The notes under the pieces are model-generated. The model saw only the letters and a program-made list of their open reading frames with translations, had not been told where the DNA came from and did not search any database. Made by a program: the position numbers and the translations under genes. Of a stretch of 64,000 nt of DNA, positions 32,744 through 41,860 are shown piece after piece. The stretch is taken from NCBI RefSeq assembly GCF_023516435.1, contig NZ_CP097332.1:2666001-2730000 (forward strand), in the 5' to 3' direction. How positions within the stretch are numbered: position 1 is the first letter of the stretch; each line of letters starts with the position of its first letter. Origin of the DNA: Jatrophihabitans telluris (lineage in GTDB: Bacteria; Actinomycetota; Actinomycetes; Mycobacteriales; Jatrophihabitantaceae).

Positions 32744-35509
32744 TCAGTGCGCGGCGGTGTCCCAGTTGGGACCGACCCCCACGCTCACATCCATCGGTAC
32801 TGTCAGCTCGGCGGCCGCGGCCATGTCCCGGCGAACGATCGCCTCAACCGCGTCCCGCTCGCCGGGGGCGATCTCCAGGACGAGTTCGTCGTGCACCTGC
32901 AGCAGCAAGCGCGAACGCAGCTGAGTCTCGCCCAATGACCGCTGCACATTCAGCATCGCGACCTTGATGATGTCCGCCGCGCTCCCTTGGATCGGCGCGT
33001 TGAGCGCCATCCGTTCGGCCATCTCACGACGCTGCCGGTTGTCGGAGTTGAGGTCGGGCAGGTACCGGCGCCGCCCCATGATCGTCTCGGTATAACCGCT
33101 CTGTCGCGCGTCATCGACGACCGAGTAAAGGTAGTCACGTACGCCGCCGAAGCGGGCGAAGTACGCCTCCATCTGGCCCTTGGCCTCGTCCGGGGTGATC
33201 TTGAGCTGCTGAGCCAGGCCGTAGGCCGACAGGCCGTAGGCCAGGCCGTAACTCATCGCCTTGACCCGTCGTCGCAGATCGGAGTCCACCTGTTCGGGCT
33301 CGAGCCCGAACGCGCGCGAGGCGACGAAGGTGTGCAGGTCCTCGCCGGAGGCGAACGCCTCGATCAGGCCGGCGTCCTCGCTCAGGTGTGCCATGATCCG
33401 CATCTCGATCTGGCTGTAGTCCGCGGTCATCAGCGACGCCATGGGACCGGAGTCGTCGCGGCCGACCACGAACGCCTCTCTGATCCGGCGCCCTTCGGCC
33501 GTACGGATCGGAATGTTCTGCAGATTCGGGTCGACGCTGGACAGCCGACCGGTGGCGGCGATGGTCTGATTGAACGTGGTGTGGACCCGGCCGAGGTCAT
33601 CGATCATCGGGAGCAGCGAGTCCACCACGGATTTCAGGCGGGAGACCTCCCGGTGCCGCAACAGGTGCGAGATCAGCGGGTGGTCCGTCGTCTCGGCCAG
33701 CCAGGCGAGAGCGTCAGCGTCGGTCGTGTACCCGGTCTTCGTGCGCTTGGTCTTCGGCAGGCCCTGTTCGTCGAAGAGGATCTGCTGGAGTTGCTTGGGC
33801 GAACCGAGATTGAACGGTCGACCGACTACCTGGTGGGCGTCCGATTCCGCGTCACGCACCGCTGCTCCGAGCTCGGACTGCAGGGCCTCCAGGTGACCGG
33901 CGTCGACCGCGATGCCGGTGCTCTCGATGTCGGCGATGACGAAGGAGAGGGGAAGCTCCAGCTCCGTGAGCAGCTTTCCCCCGTCGCGGTCGGCGAGTTC
34001 GCTGTCGAGGGCATCAGCCAGGTCACGGATCGCGGCGGCCTTGACGCCCTCGATCTGGGCCCGCTCGTCGTCGGATTCGTCGACCCCGCCGTCGAGGGTC
34101 AACTGTCCGCCGGTGTCGACGTTGTCGTCGCGTAGTTCTCGCTTGAGGTAACGCAGGGACAGGTCGTCCAGATCGAAGGTTCGCTGACCGGGTTGAACGA
34201 GGTAGGCGGCCAGTTGAGTGTCGGAACTGACCCCGGCCAGGGACCAGCCCAGCTGTCGCAACGCCAGCAACGGGCCTTTGACGTCGTGCGTCGCCTTGGC
34301 AACCGCATCGTCGGCCAGCCATGCTCGCAGGGCCGCTTCATCGGCCGGAGCCAAGCGGGTCGGGTCGAGCCAGGCGGCCGTCCCGTCCGGCGAGGCCAAG
34401 GTGATCGCGGTCAGCACTCCGGCGCCGCGGCCCCAGGTGCCGCTGAACGCCACACCGACGCGACCGACACCGCGGGCATGGTTGTCCAGCCAGGACGCGA
34501 CCTCGTCGACGTCGGGTCGGGCAACAGCGATGTCGAATCCCTCCGCCGCTTCGGGTTCGGCCGAGGTCAGGGTGGCGAAGAGTCGTTCCCGCAGCACTCG
34601 GAACTGCAGGTTGTCGAACAGGCGATGGACCTCGTCGCGATCCCAGCTCTGGCGCGCGAGTGACTCCGGACGGACCTCGAGAGGAACCTCGCGCACGAGT
34701 TTCGTCAGCTGGGCGTTGCGGAGAACGGAGCCGAGGTGCTCTCGCAGCGCGTCGCCGACCTTGCCCTTGACGGTGTCAACCTGGTCGACGAGTGCGGTGA
34801 GCGAGCCGTACTCACGGATCCACTTCGAGGCCGTCTTCTCCCCCACGCCTGGAATCCCCGGAAGGTTGTCGCTCGGATCGCCCCGCAGAGCGGCGAAGTC
34901 CGGGTACTGCGCCGGCGTCAGCGCGTACTTCGCCTGGACCTCCTCCGGCGTGAACCGGGTGAGCTCGGAAACCCCTTTACGCGGGTACAGAACAGTGACC
35001 GAGTCGGTGACCAGTTGCAGTGCGTCCCGGTCGCCGGTGCAGATCAACACGTGCATGCCCTGCTCGGCGGCCTGCGTCGTCAGGGTCGCGATGATGTCAT
35101 CGGCCTCGAAACCGTCGACCGACATCGTAGGAATGCGAAGCGCGGCCAGCACTTCTTGAATCAGCCCGACCTGGCCGCCGAACTCCGAGGGACTGGTCGA
35201 TCGATTGGCCTTGTACTCGCTGTACTGCTCGCTGCGGAAGGTCTTGCGGCTCACGTCGAAGGCGACGGCCAGGTGCGTCGGTTCCTCGTCGCGCAGCAGG
35301 TTGATCAACATCGAGGTGAACCCGAAGACCGCGTTGGTGACCTGCCCGGTCGTGGTGGAGAAGTTTTCCACCGGCAGCGCGTAGAACGCGCGGTAGGCCA
35401 GCGAGTGCCCGTCGAGCAGCAGGAGTTTGCCGCCGGCACCGGATGCGCCCGCGGCGAACTCGGACGCCGGAGCGGTACTGGGGGCGGCTGGCTCAGCGGT
35501 ACTCGTCAC
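32744..35509 (-). CDS. polA: DNA polymerase I
   Basis: A 921-residue repair and lagging-strand polymerase. The N-terminal 5'-nuclease domain (residues 27-325) begins KLLLLDGHSLAYRAFYALPV and contains VDGFEADDIIATLT and GDPSDNLPGIPGVGEKTA. The middle 3'-5' exonuclease-like domain appears degenerate, as in other actinobacteria. The polymerase domain carries motif A (TADYSQIEMRIMAHLSED), motif B (RRRVKAMSYGLAYGLSAYG) and motif C (LLLQVHDELVLE). GTG at 35509 is the start, followed by an Ala/Pro/Ser-rich 26-residue extension. It lies in the expected place relative to rpsA, although a 15-kb envelope cluster separates the two. Confidence 0.97.
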   Translation of the reverse strand: MTSTAEPAAPSTAPASEFAAGASGAGGKLLLLDGHSLAYRAFYALPVENFSTTTGQVTNAVFGFTSMLINLLRDEEPTHLAVAFDVSRKTFRSEQYSEYKANRSTSPSEFGGQVGLIQEVLAALRIPTMSVDGFEADDIIATLTTQAAEQGMHVLICTGDRDALQLVTDSVTVLYPRKGVSELTRFTPEEVQAKYALTPAQYPDFAALRGDPSDNLPGIPGVGEKTASKWIREYGSLTALVDQVDTVKGKVGDALREHLGSVLRNAQLTKLVREVPLEVRPESLARQSWDRDEVHRLFDNLQFRVLRERLFATLTSAEPEAAEGFDIAVARPDVDEVASWLDNHARGVGRVGVAFSGTWGRGAGVLTAITLASPDGTAAWLDPTRLAPADEAALRAWLADDAVAKATHDVKGPLLALRQLGWSLAGVSSDTQLAAYLVQPGQRTFDLDDLSLRYLKRELRDDNVDTGGQLTLDGGVDESDDERAQIEGVKAAAIRDLADALDSELADRDGGKLLTELELPLSFVIADIESTGIAVDAGHLEALQSELGAAVRDAESDAHQVVGRPFNLGSPKQLQQILFDEQGLPKTKRTKTGYTTDADALAWLAETTDHPLISHLLRHREVSRLKSVVDSLLPMIDDLGRVHTTFNQTIAATGRLSSVDPNLQNIPIRTAEGRRIREAFVVGRDDSGPMASLMTADYSQIEMRIMAHLSEDAGLIEAFASGEDLHTFVASRAFGLEPEQVDSDLRRRVKAMSYGLAYGLSAYGLAQQLKITPDEAKGQMEAYFARFGGVRDYLYSVVDDARQSGYTETIMGRRRYLPDLNSDNRQRREMAERMALNAPIQGSAADIIKVAMLNVQRSLGETQLRSRLLLQVHDELVLEIAPGERDAVEAIVRRDMAAAAELTVPMDVSVGVGPNWDTAAH

Positions 35510-35609
35510 GGTGCCCGAGTCTAGGCGGACCCACCGACACAGGGTCGCGCTGCGGGCGAAGCCTCAACCAGAGGCTGAGACCCTGCCGCGGCAGCCGATA
35601 ACCCAGAAC

Positions 35610-36062
35610 TCAGGCCGGCCCGGCCAAGCCGGCCTGGTGGGCCGGGCGCACGGCACAGGTCAGCCGCGCGGTGCAGGTACGCCGGCCCCGCTCGTCGGTG
35701 ATGACGATCTCGAAGCTGGACATCGTCCGACCGACGTGCAAAGGCGTGCACACGCCGGTGACCAGGCCGTCCGTGGCCGAGCGGTGGTGACTGCAGTTGA
35801 GTTCGACGCCAACGGCGATGTTGTCGGGTCCGGCGTGCAGCGCCGCCGCGTAGGAGCCAAGGGTCTCGGCCAGTACCGCCGACGCGCCTCCGTGCAGCAG
35901 GCCGTAGGGCTGCCGGTTTCCGGCCACCGGCATCGTGCCGCTGAACCGGGACGGATCGGTGTCGATGATCTCGATTCCCAGCTTGTCGACCAGGAGCTCG
36001 TTCCGGTCGCGCCAGCGCTCGTCGATGGAATCCAGAAGGGCCTGTTGGGAAGGAGAGATCAT
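35610..36062 (-). CDS. PaaI-type hotdog thioesterase
   Basis: A 150-residue single hotdog-fold thioesterase that hydrolyses acyl-CoA esters. The signature VAGNRQPYGLLHGGASAVLA contains the HGG loop followed by ETLGSYAAALHA, the catalytic Asn/Glu region of the PaaI/YbdB group, and VELNCSHHRSATDGLVTG. The substrate may be an aromatic or fatty acyl-CoA. I start at ATG 36062; GTG 36068 is two codons upstream. A hotdog protein at this place next to polA is common in actinobacteria. The gene stands 100 bases upstream of polA on the same strand and may be co-transcribed with it. Confidence 0.9.
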   Translation of the reverse strand: MISPSQQALLDSIDERWRDRNELLVDKLGIEIIDTDPSRFSGTMPVAGNRQPYGLLHGGASAVLAETLGSYAAALHAGPDNIAVGVELNCSHHRSATDGLVTGVCTPLHVGRTMSSFEIVITDERGRRTCTARLTCAVRPAHQAGLAGPA

Positions 36063-36132
36063 GTGCACTTACCTACCACAGCGGCGCCGGGGTTCACCCC
36101 ACCGAGAGGCTCACCTCATATCGACGGCAGTC

Positions 36133-36729
36133 TCAGGCGCCCCGGCCGATGACCCGGTTCGGCAGGACGCCGCGAACGGTCCGCCGCCGCCGCAACGCCA
36201 CGCGGTCGATCGAGTCGGCGATACCCAGGCTGCGTCGCAGCGCCGAGACCGACGCGATCCGCCGGACGACCAGCGGTGCGAAGCCGAGCCGGGCGAGGTA
36301 CCGGTTGGCATCGCGCGCGGCCGCCTGGACGCCGACGACCACGTGGTCGATATCGCGGTCCTCCGCGTGCCGTACGGCACCGGTGAGCAGGGCCCGCCCG
36401 GCGCCGCGGCGGCGGTAGGACGGTGCGACCAGCAGGTGCGAGATGTACATCGTCGAAGTCGGCGCGAGCACGCCGACCTGCTCCTCCAACAAGACCGAGA
36501 ACCCGACGAGCTTGTCGTGCTCCTCCTCGACCGCGACCAGCACCAGCCGGTCAGGGTCGGACAGCAGCAGGGAGTACCGGTCGGCCAGCGTGGTCGTGTC
36601 ACCCTTGCGACCGCGGCGACCGATGTGTTCGGTAACCCCGTTGTCCTCGGAGAGAGCGATCAGTTCAGCGATATCGGATGGCGAAGCGGGTCGCACCCGC
36701 ACATTGCCTCGCGACACGAGTCTCTCCAC
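36133..36729 (-). CDS. GNAT-family N-acetyltransferase
   Basis: A 198-residue acetyltransferase of the GNAT fold. Motif A, which binds acetyl-CoA, is ISHLLVAPSYRRRGAGRALL with the R-x-x-G-x-G/A pattern, preceded by LVGFSVLLEEQVGVLAPTST and followed by HVVVGVQAAARDANRYLARL and GFAPLVVRR. A basic C-terminal tail (ALRRRRTVRGVLPNRVIGRG) extends beyond the domain. GTG 36729 begins MERLVSRGNVRVRPASPSD. The acceptor is unknown; it might modify a protein or small molecule. It is transcribed in the same direction as the thioesterase 70 bases downstream. Confidence 0.88.
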   Translation of the reverse strand: MERLVSRGNVRVRPASPSDIAELIALSEDNGVTEHIGRRGRKGDTTTLADRYSLLLSDPDRLVLVAVEEEHDKLVGFSVLLEEQVGVLAPTSTMYISHLLVAPSYRRRGAGRALLTGAVRHAEDRDIDHVVVGVQAAARDANRYLARLGFAPLVVRRIASVSALRRSLGIADSIDRVALRRRRTVRGVLPNRVIGRGA

Positions 36730-36958
36730 TTCTGCAGAAGAACGCTTCGCCGACGATCAGGACCGAGCCTTGAGCACCACAGATGTCGCGGGCCGAAATT
36801 GTTGGCTTCGCAACCAAATCTCTGGAGGCACCCTAGCGTGCGAATCGCTCGCCCAAAAGAGTCCGTCGGAAGTGATCGCGATGCGAAAACCGCCCGTCAC
36901 ATCCCGAACACAAACGGTGACTAATTTGCCCCGATTGCGGCCGGATGCCCAAGTCAGT

Positions 36959-37675
36959 CTACGAAGCGATCTCCTCGCCCAGGTAAGCGGCCCTCACCCG
37001 GTCGTCGGCGAGCAGTTCCCGCCCGCTTCCGGTGAGCACGATCTCGCCGGTCTCCAGGACGTAGCCACGGTTGGCCAACCCCAGGGCCTGCGCCGCGTTC
37101 TGCTCGACCAGCAGGACGGTTACCCCGTCGTTGTTGATCTCGCGGACGATATCGAAGATCTGCTTCACGATCAGCGGAGCCAGGCCCATCGACGGCTCGT
37201 CCAGCAGCAGCAACCGCGGTTTGCCCATAAGCGCACGCCCGATCGCCAGCATCTGCTGCTCGCCGCCGGACAGCGTGCCGGCCAGCTGCTTGTAGCGTTC
37301 CTGCATTCGCGGGAAGAGCTCGAGCACGTGGGCCAGCACCTGCTCGTCCGGCTTCTTGAACCGGAAGGCGCCCATCTCGAGGTTCTCGGCCACCGTCATC
37401 CTCGGGAACACGTGCCGCCCCTCGGGAACGTGACAGATTCCCAGGTTGATCAACTCGTGCGCCGGGATTCCGTCGATGCGCCGACCGTCGTAGCGAATCT
37501 GGCCCAGCGCGGGCCGCAGCATGCCGGACACCGTCTTCTGGGTGGTCGTCTTGCCCGCGCCGTTGGCGCCGAGCAGGGCGACGATCTCCCCCTCGTTGAC
37601 CTCGAACGAGACGCCCTTGAGCGCTTTGATCGCGCCGTAGCGGACCTCGATGTCGTCCACTTCGAGCAAGCTCAT
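36959..37675 (-). CDS. livF: Branched-chain amino-acid ABC transporter ATPase LivF
   Basis: A 238-residue cytoplasmic ATPase of the high-affinity branched-chain amino-acid (HAAT) importer. Walker A is LLGANGAGKTT near residue 34, the signature LSGGEQQMLAIGRALM near 138, Walker B LLLLDEPSMGL, and the H-loop region VLLVEQNA. The short length and signature are LivF-like. It starts at ATG 37675, overlapping the livG stop by 4 bases, and is the last gene of the livK-H-M-G-F set. The transported ligand could also be urea or an amide, since the same families serve such importers. Confidence 0.93.
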   Translation of the reverse strand: MSLLEVDDIEVRYGAIKALKGVSFEVNEGEIVALLGANGAGKTTTQKTVSGMLRPALGQIRYDGRRIDGIPAHELINLGICHVPEGRHVFPRMTVAENLEMGAFRFKKPDEQVLAHVLELFPRMQERYKQLAGTLSGGEQQMLAIGRALMGKPRLLLLDEPSMGLAPLIVKQIFDIVREINNDGVTVLLVEQNAAQALGLANRGYVLETGEIVLTGSGRELLADDRVRAAYLGEEIAS

Positions 37676-38514
37676 GCTGACTCATCCTCCGTCGTGCCGA
37701 GGTAGGCGGCGATGACCACCGGGTCCTTCTGGATCTCCTCCGGGGTGCCTTCGGCGATCTTCTCCCCGAAGTTCAGTACGACGAGCCGGTGCGCGATGGA
37801 CATGACCAGTTTCATGTCGTGCTCGATGAGCAGCACCGACACGTCGTCTTCCCGGTTGATCCGCTGGATCAGGTCGGCCAGGTCCCGCTTCTCGGCGGGG
37901 TTGGTACCGGCCGCCGGCTCGTCCAGCAGGATGACGCCGGGGTTCGTGCCCAGCGCCCGGGCGATCTCCAGCCGGCGCTGCTCACCGTAGGCCAGCGAGC
38001 CGGCCAGCTCGTTGGCGCGTTGGGTCAGACCGACGAAGGAGAGCAGCTCATAGGCCCGCTTGGTGCTCTCGCGCTCCTCTCGGCGCTGCCACGGCAGTCC
38101 GAGCATCGCCGAGACCGGGCCGGCCTTCTGCCTGGTCTCCACACCCACCTTCACGTTCTCCAGTGCCGTCAAAGCCGGGAAGAGACGGATGTTCTGAAAC
38201 GTCCGCGCCACACCCATCCGGTTCACCACATGGGTCTTGGCGCCGAGCACGCTGGTCGGTGTGTCCCCGACACGGGCAGCGAGATTGATGCTGCCCTCCT
38301 GCGGCGTATAGACCCCGGTGAGCGAGTTGAACAGCGATGTCTTGCCGGCGCCGTTCGGACCGATGATGGCCAGGATTTCGCCGCGGTACATCTTCAGTGA
38401 CACGTCGTTGAGACTGGTCACGCCGCCGAAGCGCAGCGTGACATGGTCCACGTCGTAGATCACGTCTCTGGTTTGAGCCGGCCGCGCACCGGCCGAGTTG
38501 TCGACTGCGGTCAT
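37672..38514 (-). CDS. livG: Branched-chain amino-acid ABC transporter ATPase LivG
   Basis: A 280-residue ATPase partner of LivF. Walker A is IIGPNGAGKTSLFNSLTG near residue 55, the signature LAGSLAYGEQRRLEIARALG, Walker B VILLDEPAAGTNPAEKRDLA and the H region VLLIEHDMKLVMSIAHRLVV, all typical of LivG with its VGVARTFQNIRLFPALTALE insert. A 20-residue N-terminal leader (MTAVDNSAGARPAQTRDVIY) is specific to this protein. ATG 38514 overlaps the livM stop by 4 bases and the end overlaps livF by 4 bases, so translation is coupled throughout. Confidence 0.93.
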   Translation of the reverse strand: MTAVDNSAGARPAQTRDVIYDVDHVTLRFGGVTSLNDVSLKMYRGEILAIIGPNGAGKTSLFNSLTGVYTPQEGSINLAARVGDTPTSVLGAKTHVVNRMGVARTFQNIRLFPALTALENVKVGVETRQKAGPVSAMLGLPWQRREERESTKRAYELLSFVGLTQRANELAGSLAYGEQRRLEIARALGTNPGVILLDEPAAGTNPAEKRDLADLIQRINREDDVSVLLIEHDMKLVMSIAHRLVVLNFGEKIAEGTPEEIQKDPVVIAAYLGTTEDESA

Positions 38515-40757
38515 GCCGTCACCCCCATGCCTTCTCCTTCGGGAACCGCGCTGACCTCCGAGGACGCATTCGTGTGCAGCCCTCTCAGTTCCGCCGCGCG
38601 CCGCCGAGCCGGAATGAGGCCGGCCGGACGGAAGATCATCATCAACAGCACGACCGCGCCGATCCACATCTGGCGGTCCTCGGCCGGAACCTGGTCCTTG
38701 AGGAACTCCGGCAACCACGTCAGCACCGCCGCACCGGCCATCGCGCCCGGCAACGAACCCATGCCACCGAAGACCACGTAGGCGACGACGAGGATCGAGT
38801 TGTTCAGGACGAAGTTCTCCGGGTTGATGTAGCCGATCTGCGATGCGAAGAACACGCCGGCCACGCCGGAGGTCGAGGCCCCGATCGCGAAGGCCAGCAA
38901 CTTCACCCGGGTGGTGTTGATACCGGTGGCCTGGGCGGCGATCTCGTCTTCGCGAATAGCGGCCCAGGCCCGTCCCAGCCGGGAGGCTTCCAACCGGTTG
39001 AACAACACCACGACGATGACGATCAGGACCAGGAGCAGGTACCAGTACTGCAGGTTGTTCTGTCCCCAGGTGAACTTCAGCGGGCCGAGGTTGATCTTCG
39101 GGTGCGGAATACCGAAGGCTCCCTTGGGCCCGTTGGTCACGTTTCCGGGGTTGTTGTTGGCCGTGATCCGGATGATCTCACCGAAGCCCAGCGTCACGAT
39201 GGCCAGATAGTCCCCGCGCAATCTCAGCGTTGGTGCACCCAAGGCCACACCGGCGATGAGGCAGATGGCGATCGCGAAGGGAATGGCCAGCAACGGGCTC
39301 AGGTGAAGCCACGACGGGGGTCGGTGTGGTAGCGCACCGGTCAGGTACGCCGTTGTGTACGAGCCGATCGCGTAGAAGGCGATGAACCCGAGGTCGAGCA
39401 GGCCGGCCCAGCCGACCACGACGTTCAACCCGATGGCGAGCAGGACGTAGATGCCGATCTCGGAGACCAGCACCTTCTGCCAGAAACCGGTCGCCGTCGG
39501 CGGGTAGAACAGGGCGGCCGCCAGGATGGCGAACAGGAACACCTTGGAACTGCCGGTTGCACTGAAGGATCGGCTCAGCGTGTCCGAGGACTGCGCGGCC
39601 GGTGCGGCGTCTTCGACCGACTCGGTCCTCGACCCGACTCCGGCGGCCACCAGCCCGGCACCGGCCAGGACGAAGAACGCCGCGCAGGCCATCCAGCCGC
39701 CGGAACCCAGGTTCTGCCATGGGCCGGTCGCGCCGTCCACTCCCGCAGCGGCGGCCAGATCCGTCATGTCGTACATCGTGATCAACGTCAGCAGCAGCGC
39801 CACCGCGCCGATCAGGGCGGCGGCCAGGCCGAGGATGCGGTGGCGCAGATACGTCGCAGCGGCGGCCAGACCGAGCGTCACGACGAACAGCGCGTATCCG
39901 AGCCACGCCAGGTACTGGAAGGCGAGATTGGCCAGTCCGTTCCCCTCGAAGTACGTCTTGGCGTCGGACAGCGTCTGGTTCGACCCCTGCGGGGAGAACC
40001 AGGTCGCCTGCACGAATCCGATGGCCCCGACGAGCAGCCCGAGCGCCACCAGCGGCATGCCTGGTCGCCACGCCAGAAGGCGGTTCAGGAATGCGCGGCT
40101 GTCGGCGACGTCCGACTTGGCCAGCGCCGTGGCCGTAGCGGCCGCCGCGATGGTCAGGTAGCCGATCAGCAGAACGCCGCCGCCGAGCGAGTGGTCCGGA
40201 GTCCCGAGGAAGTCCCGAACCGATCCCTGGGCGGTGTAACCCCAGATTCCCCCGACGACCGCGAGGCCGGCGGCGACCCAGGCCAGGATCCGCTGCGACA
40301 ACAGAATCGCCGCGCTGGCCAGGCCGAACACGACCACGAACAGGATCCAGGACAGGTAGTTGGAGAAGAACAACTTCGCCGTCGGCGCCAGGCCACTGGT
40401 GTTGGCGGCTTGACTGGCGACCGAACTGAACTTGCCGTTGCCGACCCGGCCGTCATCGGACCACTTCAGCAATGTCTGCGAGGCCAACACCGTGATCGCG
40501 CCGACCGCGAGTGGACGCACGCCCGGACGCAGCAGGTAAGGAGTGATGTACGGCCAGAACGTCATCGCGACGAAGACCAGCACGCCGATGAGAACGAACA
40601 GACCGATGCGCGGCGAGAAGATCGCCTGCCGGAAGGCCAGCCCGTAGTCGTTCTGCGAGCCTTCCTGATTGCCGATCATCAAGGCGAGCACGAAGGCCAG
40701 AGCCATGCACCCGCCGAAGCGCTTGACATGCGGGGAGGACAAGAATCCATTCTTCAT
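38511..40757 (-). CDS. livM: Branched-chain amino-acid permease LivM, extended
   Basis: A 748-residue permease, more than twice the usual 300-350. The true LivM domain is the C-terminal 340 residues (GIYVLLAIGLNVVVGWAGLL, DLGFIAFYAIGSYTTAYLTG, LRLRGDYLAIVTLGFGEIIR, AFAIGASTSGVAGVFFASQI). The N-terminal 400 residues hold about nine further helices and seem internally repeated: YLSWILFVVVFGLASAAILL with RILAWVAAGLAVVGG matches YLAWLGYALFVVTLGLAAAA with RILGLAAALIGA. ATG 40757 overlaps livH by 4 bases, so the extension is part of the operon reading frame. The function of the extra membrane part is unknown. Confidence 0.9.
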   Translation of the reverse strand: MKNGFLSSPHVKRFGGCMALAFVLALMIGNQEGSQNDYGLAFRQAIFSPRIGLFVLIGVLVFVAMTFWPYITPYLLRPGVRPLAVGAITVLASQTLLKWSDDGRVGNGKFSSVASQAANTSGLAPTAKLFFSNYLSWILFVVVFGLASAAILLSQRILAWVAAGLAVVGGIWGYTAQGSVRDFLGTPDHSLGGGVLLIGYLTIAAAATATALAKSDVADSRAFLNRLLAWRPGMPLVALGLLVGAIGFVQATWFSPQGSNQTLSDAKTYFEGNGLANLAFQYLAWLGYALFVVTLGLAAAATYLRHRILGLAAALIGAVALLLTLITMYDMTDLAAAAGVDGATGPWQNLGSGGWMACAAFFVLAGAGLVAAGVGSRTESVEDAAPAAQSSDTLSRSFSATGSSKVFLFAILAAALFYPPTATGFWQKVLVSEIGIYVLLAIGLNVVVGWAGLLDLGFIAFYAIGSYTTAYLTGALPHRPPSWLHLSPLLAIPFAIAICLIAGVALGAPTLRLRGDYLAIVTLGFGEIIRITANNNPGNVTNGPKGAFGIPHPKINLGPLKFTWGQNNLQYWYLLLVLIVIVVVLFNRLEASRLGRAWAAIREDEIAAQATGINTTRVKLLAFAIGASTSGVAGVFFASQIGYINPENFVLNNSILVVAYVVFGGMGSLPGAMAGAAVLTWLPEFLKDQVPAEDRQMWIGAVVLLMMIFRPAGLIPARRRAAELRGLHTNASSEVSAVPEGEGMGVTA

Positions 40758-41701
40758 GCTGCACGCCCCAAACGCTCACCCAGAATACCGCTGGGGCGGA
40801 CGACCAAAACGAGAACAAGTACGACGAAGGCGACGACATCGGTCCAGCCGATACCGATCCACGCATGGCCGTTCCACGGTGCTGTCGGCACGAGATTCTC
40901 CACGACGCCGAGCAGCAGGCCGCCGATCATGGCGCCTCGAATGTTGCCGATACCACCGAGAACCGCAGCGGCGAAGGCCTTGACGCCGGGCAGGAAGCCC
41001 ATGATGTTGGAGAACGCGAAGGCGGTGCCGAACAGGAATCCGGCCGCGCCGCCCAGGGCCCCACCGATGATGAAGGTGCGCGAGATGGTCTTGTCGATGT
41101 TGATGCCCATCAGCGCCGCCGTCGGCGCATCCTCGGCCACGCCGCGGATGCTGCGCCCGAGCTTCGTACCGCTGACCAGCCGATCCAGGAAGATCATCAT
41201 CACGACGGCGGTCACGATCAAAGTGGCCTGGATGACCGTCAGACTCGCGCCGCCGATCGACAGGATCTCGCGGTTCTGCTGGAAGTACGGCGGGAACTGG
41301 TTGTTGGTGAACCGGTTGAACATCTTGCCGGCCAACTGGGACAGGAAGAACGACATTCCGATCGCGCTGATCAGGAAGGCTAGTTTGGGGGCCCCTCTAC
41401 GTCTGAGTGGCCGATACGCCACTCGCTCCAGACTCCAGGCGATGACGGCGCCAGTGATCGCGCCCGAGCCGAGTCCGAGAATGAAGACGAAGGGAACGCC
41501 CCACCACGGCAGTGATTTTCCGTCGCCCACCACGGCATGAATCACGATGTAGCTACCGAAGGCGCCGGACATGAACACTTCGGAGTGAGCGAAGTTGATC
41601 AGCTGCAGAACGCCGTAGACGAGGGTGTAACCGAGCGCGATCAGCGCGTACATGGAACCTCGGGTTAGTCCGAGGATCAGATAGTTCAAGAAGTCGGTCA
41701 T
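40754..41701 (-). CDS. livH: Branched-chain amino-acid permease LivH
   Basis: A 315-residue inner-membrane permease with about eight helices. Family segments are FLNYLILGLTRGSMYALIAL, GYTLVYGVLQLINFAHSEVF near the N terminus, the cytoplasmic loop VAEDAPTAALMGINIDKTIS that contacts the ATPases, and FAAAVLGGIGNIRGAMIGGL near the end. Length is normal. It begins with ATG 41701, 160 bases after livK; a terminator hairpin lies in that gap. It overlaps livM by 4 bases. Confidence 0.95.
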   Translation of the reverse strand: MTDFLNYLILGLTRGSMYALIALGYTLVYGVLQLINFAHSEVFMSGAFGSYIVIHAVVGDGKSLPWWGVPFVFILGLGSGAITGAVIAWSLERVAYRPLRRRGAPKLAFLISAIGMSFFLSQLAGKMFNRFTNNQFPPYFQQNREILSIGGASLTVIQATLIVTAVVMMIFLDRLVSGTKLGRSIRGVAEDAPTAALMGINIDKTISRTFIIGGALGGAAGFLFGTAFAFSNIMGFLPGVKAFAAAVLGGIGNIRGAMIGGLLLGVVENLVPTAPWNGHAWIGIGWTDVVAFVVLVLVLVVRPSGILGERLGRAA

Positions 41702-41782
41702 CCAGAGTGCCTTCCAGTTTCGTGCCTGCGGAAAACAGATGCTGAAGAGGGTCCAACGGGAACGGGGCGCCGGGCGTACGAA

Positions 41783-41819
41783 GGGCTCCGCCGGTCAGTG
41801 GTGCTGACCGACGGAGCCC
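41783..41819 (-). terminator. Partial terminator between livK and livH
   Basis: Inverted repeat with 16-base arms (41783-41798 and 41804-41819), one mismatch and a 5-base loop, about 40 bases beyond the livK stop and 80 bases before livH. Such hairpins after binding-protein genes usually let only part of the transcripts reach the permease genes, so LivK is made in excess. Confidence 0.75.
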
Positions 41820-41860
41820 GTCGTCACTACTTCACTCGAGCTCCCGAACCGGCTGGCTGA

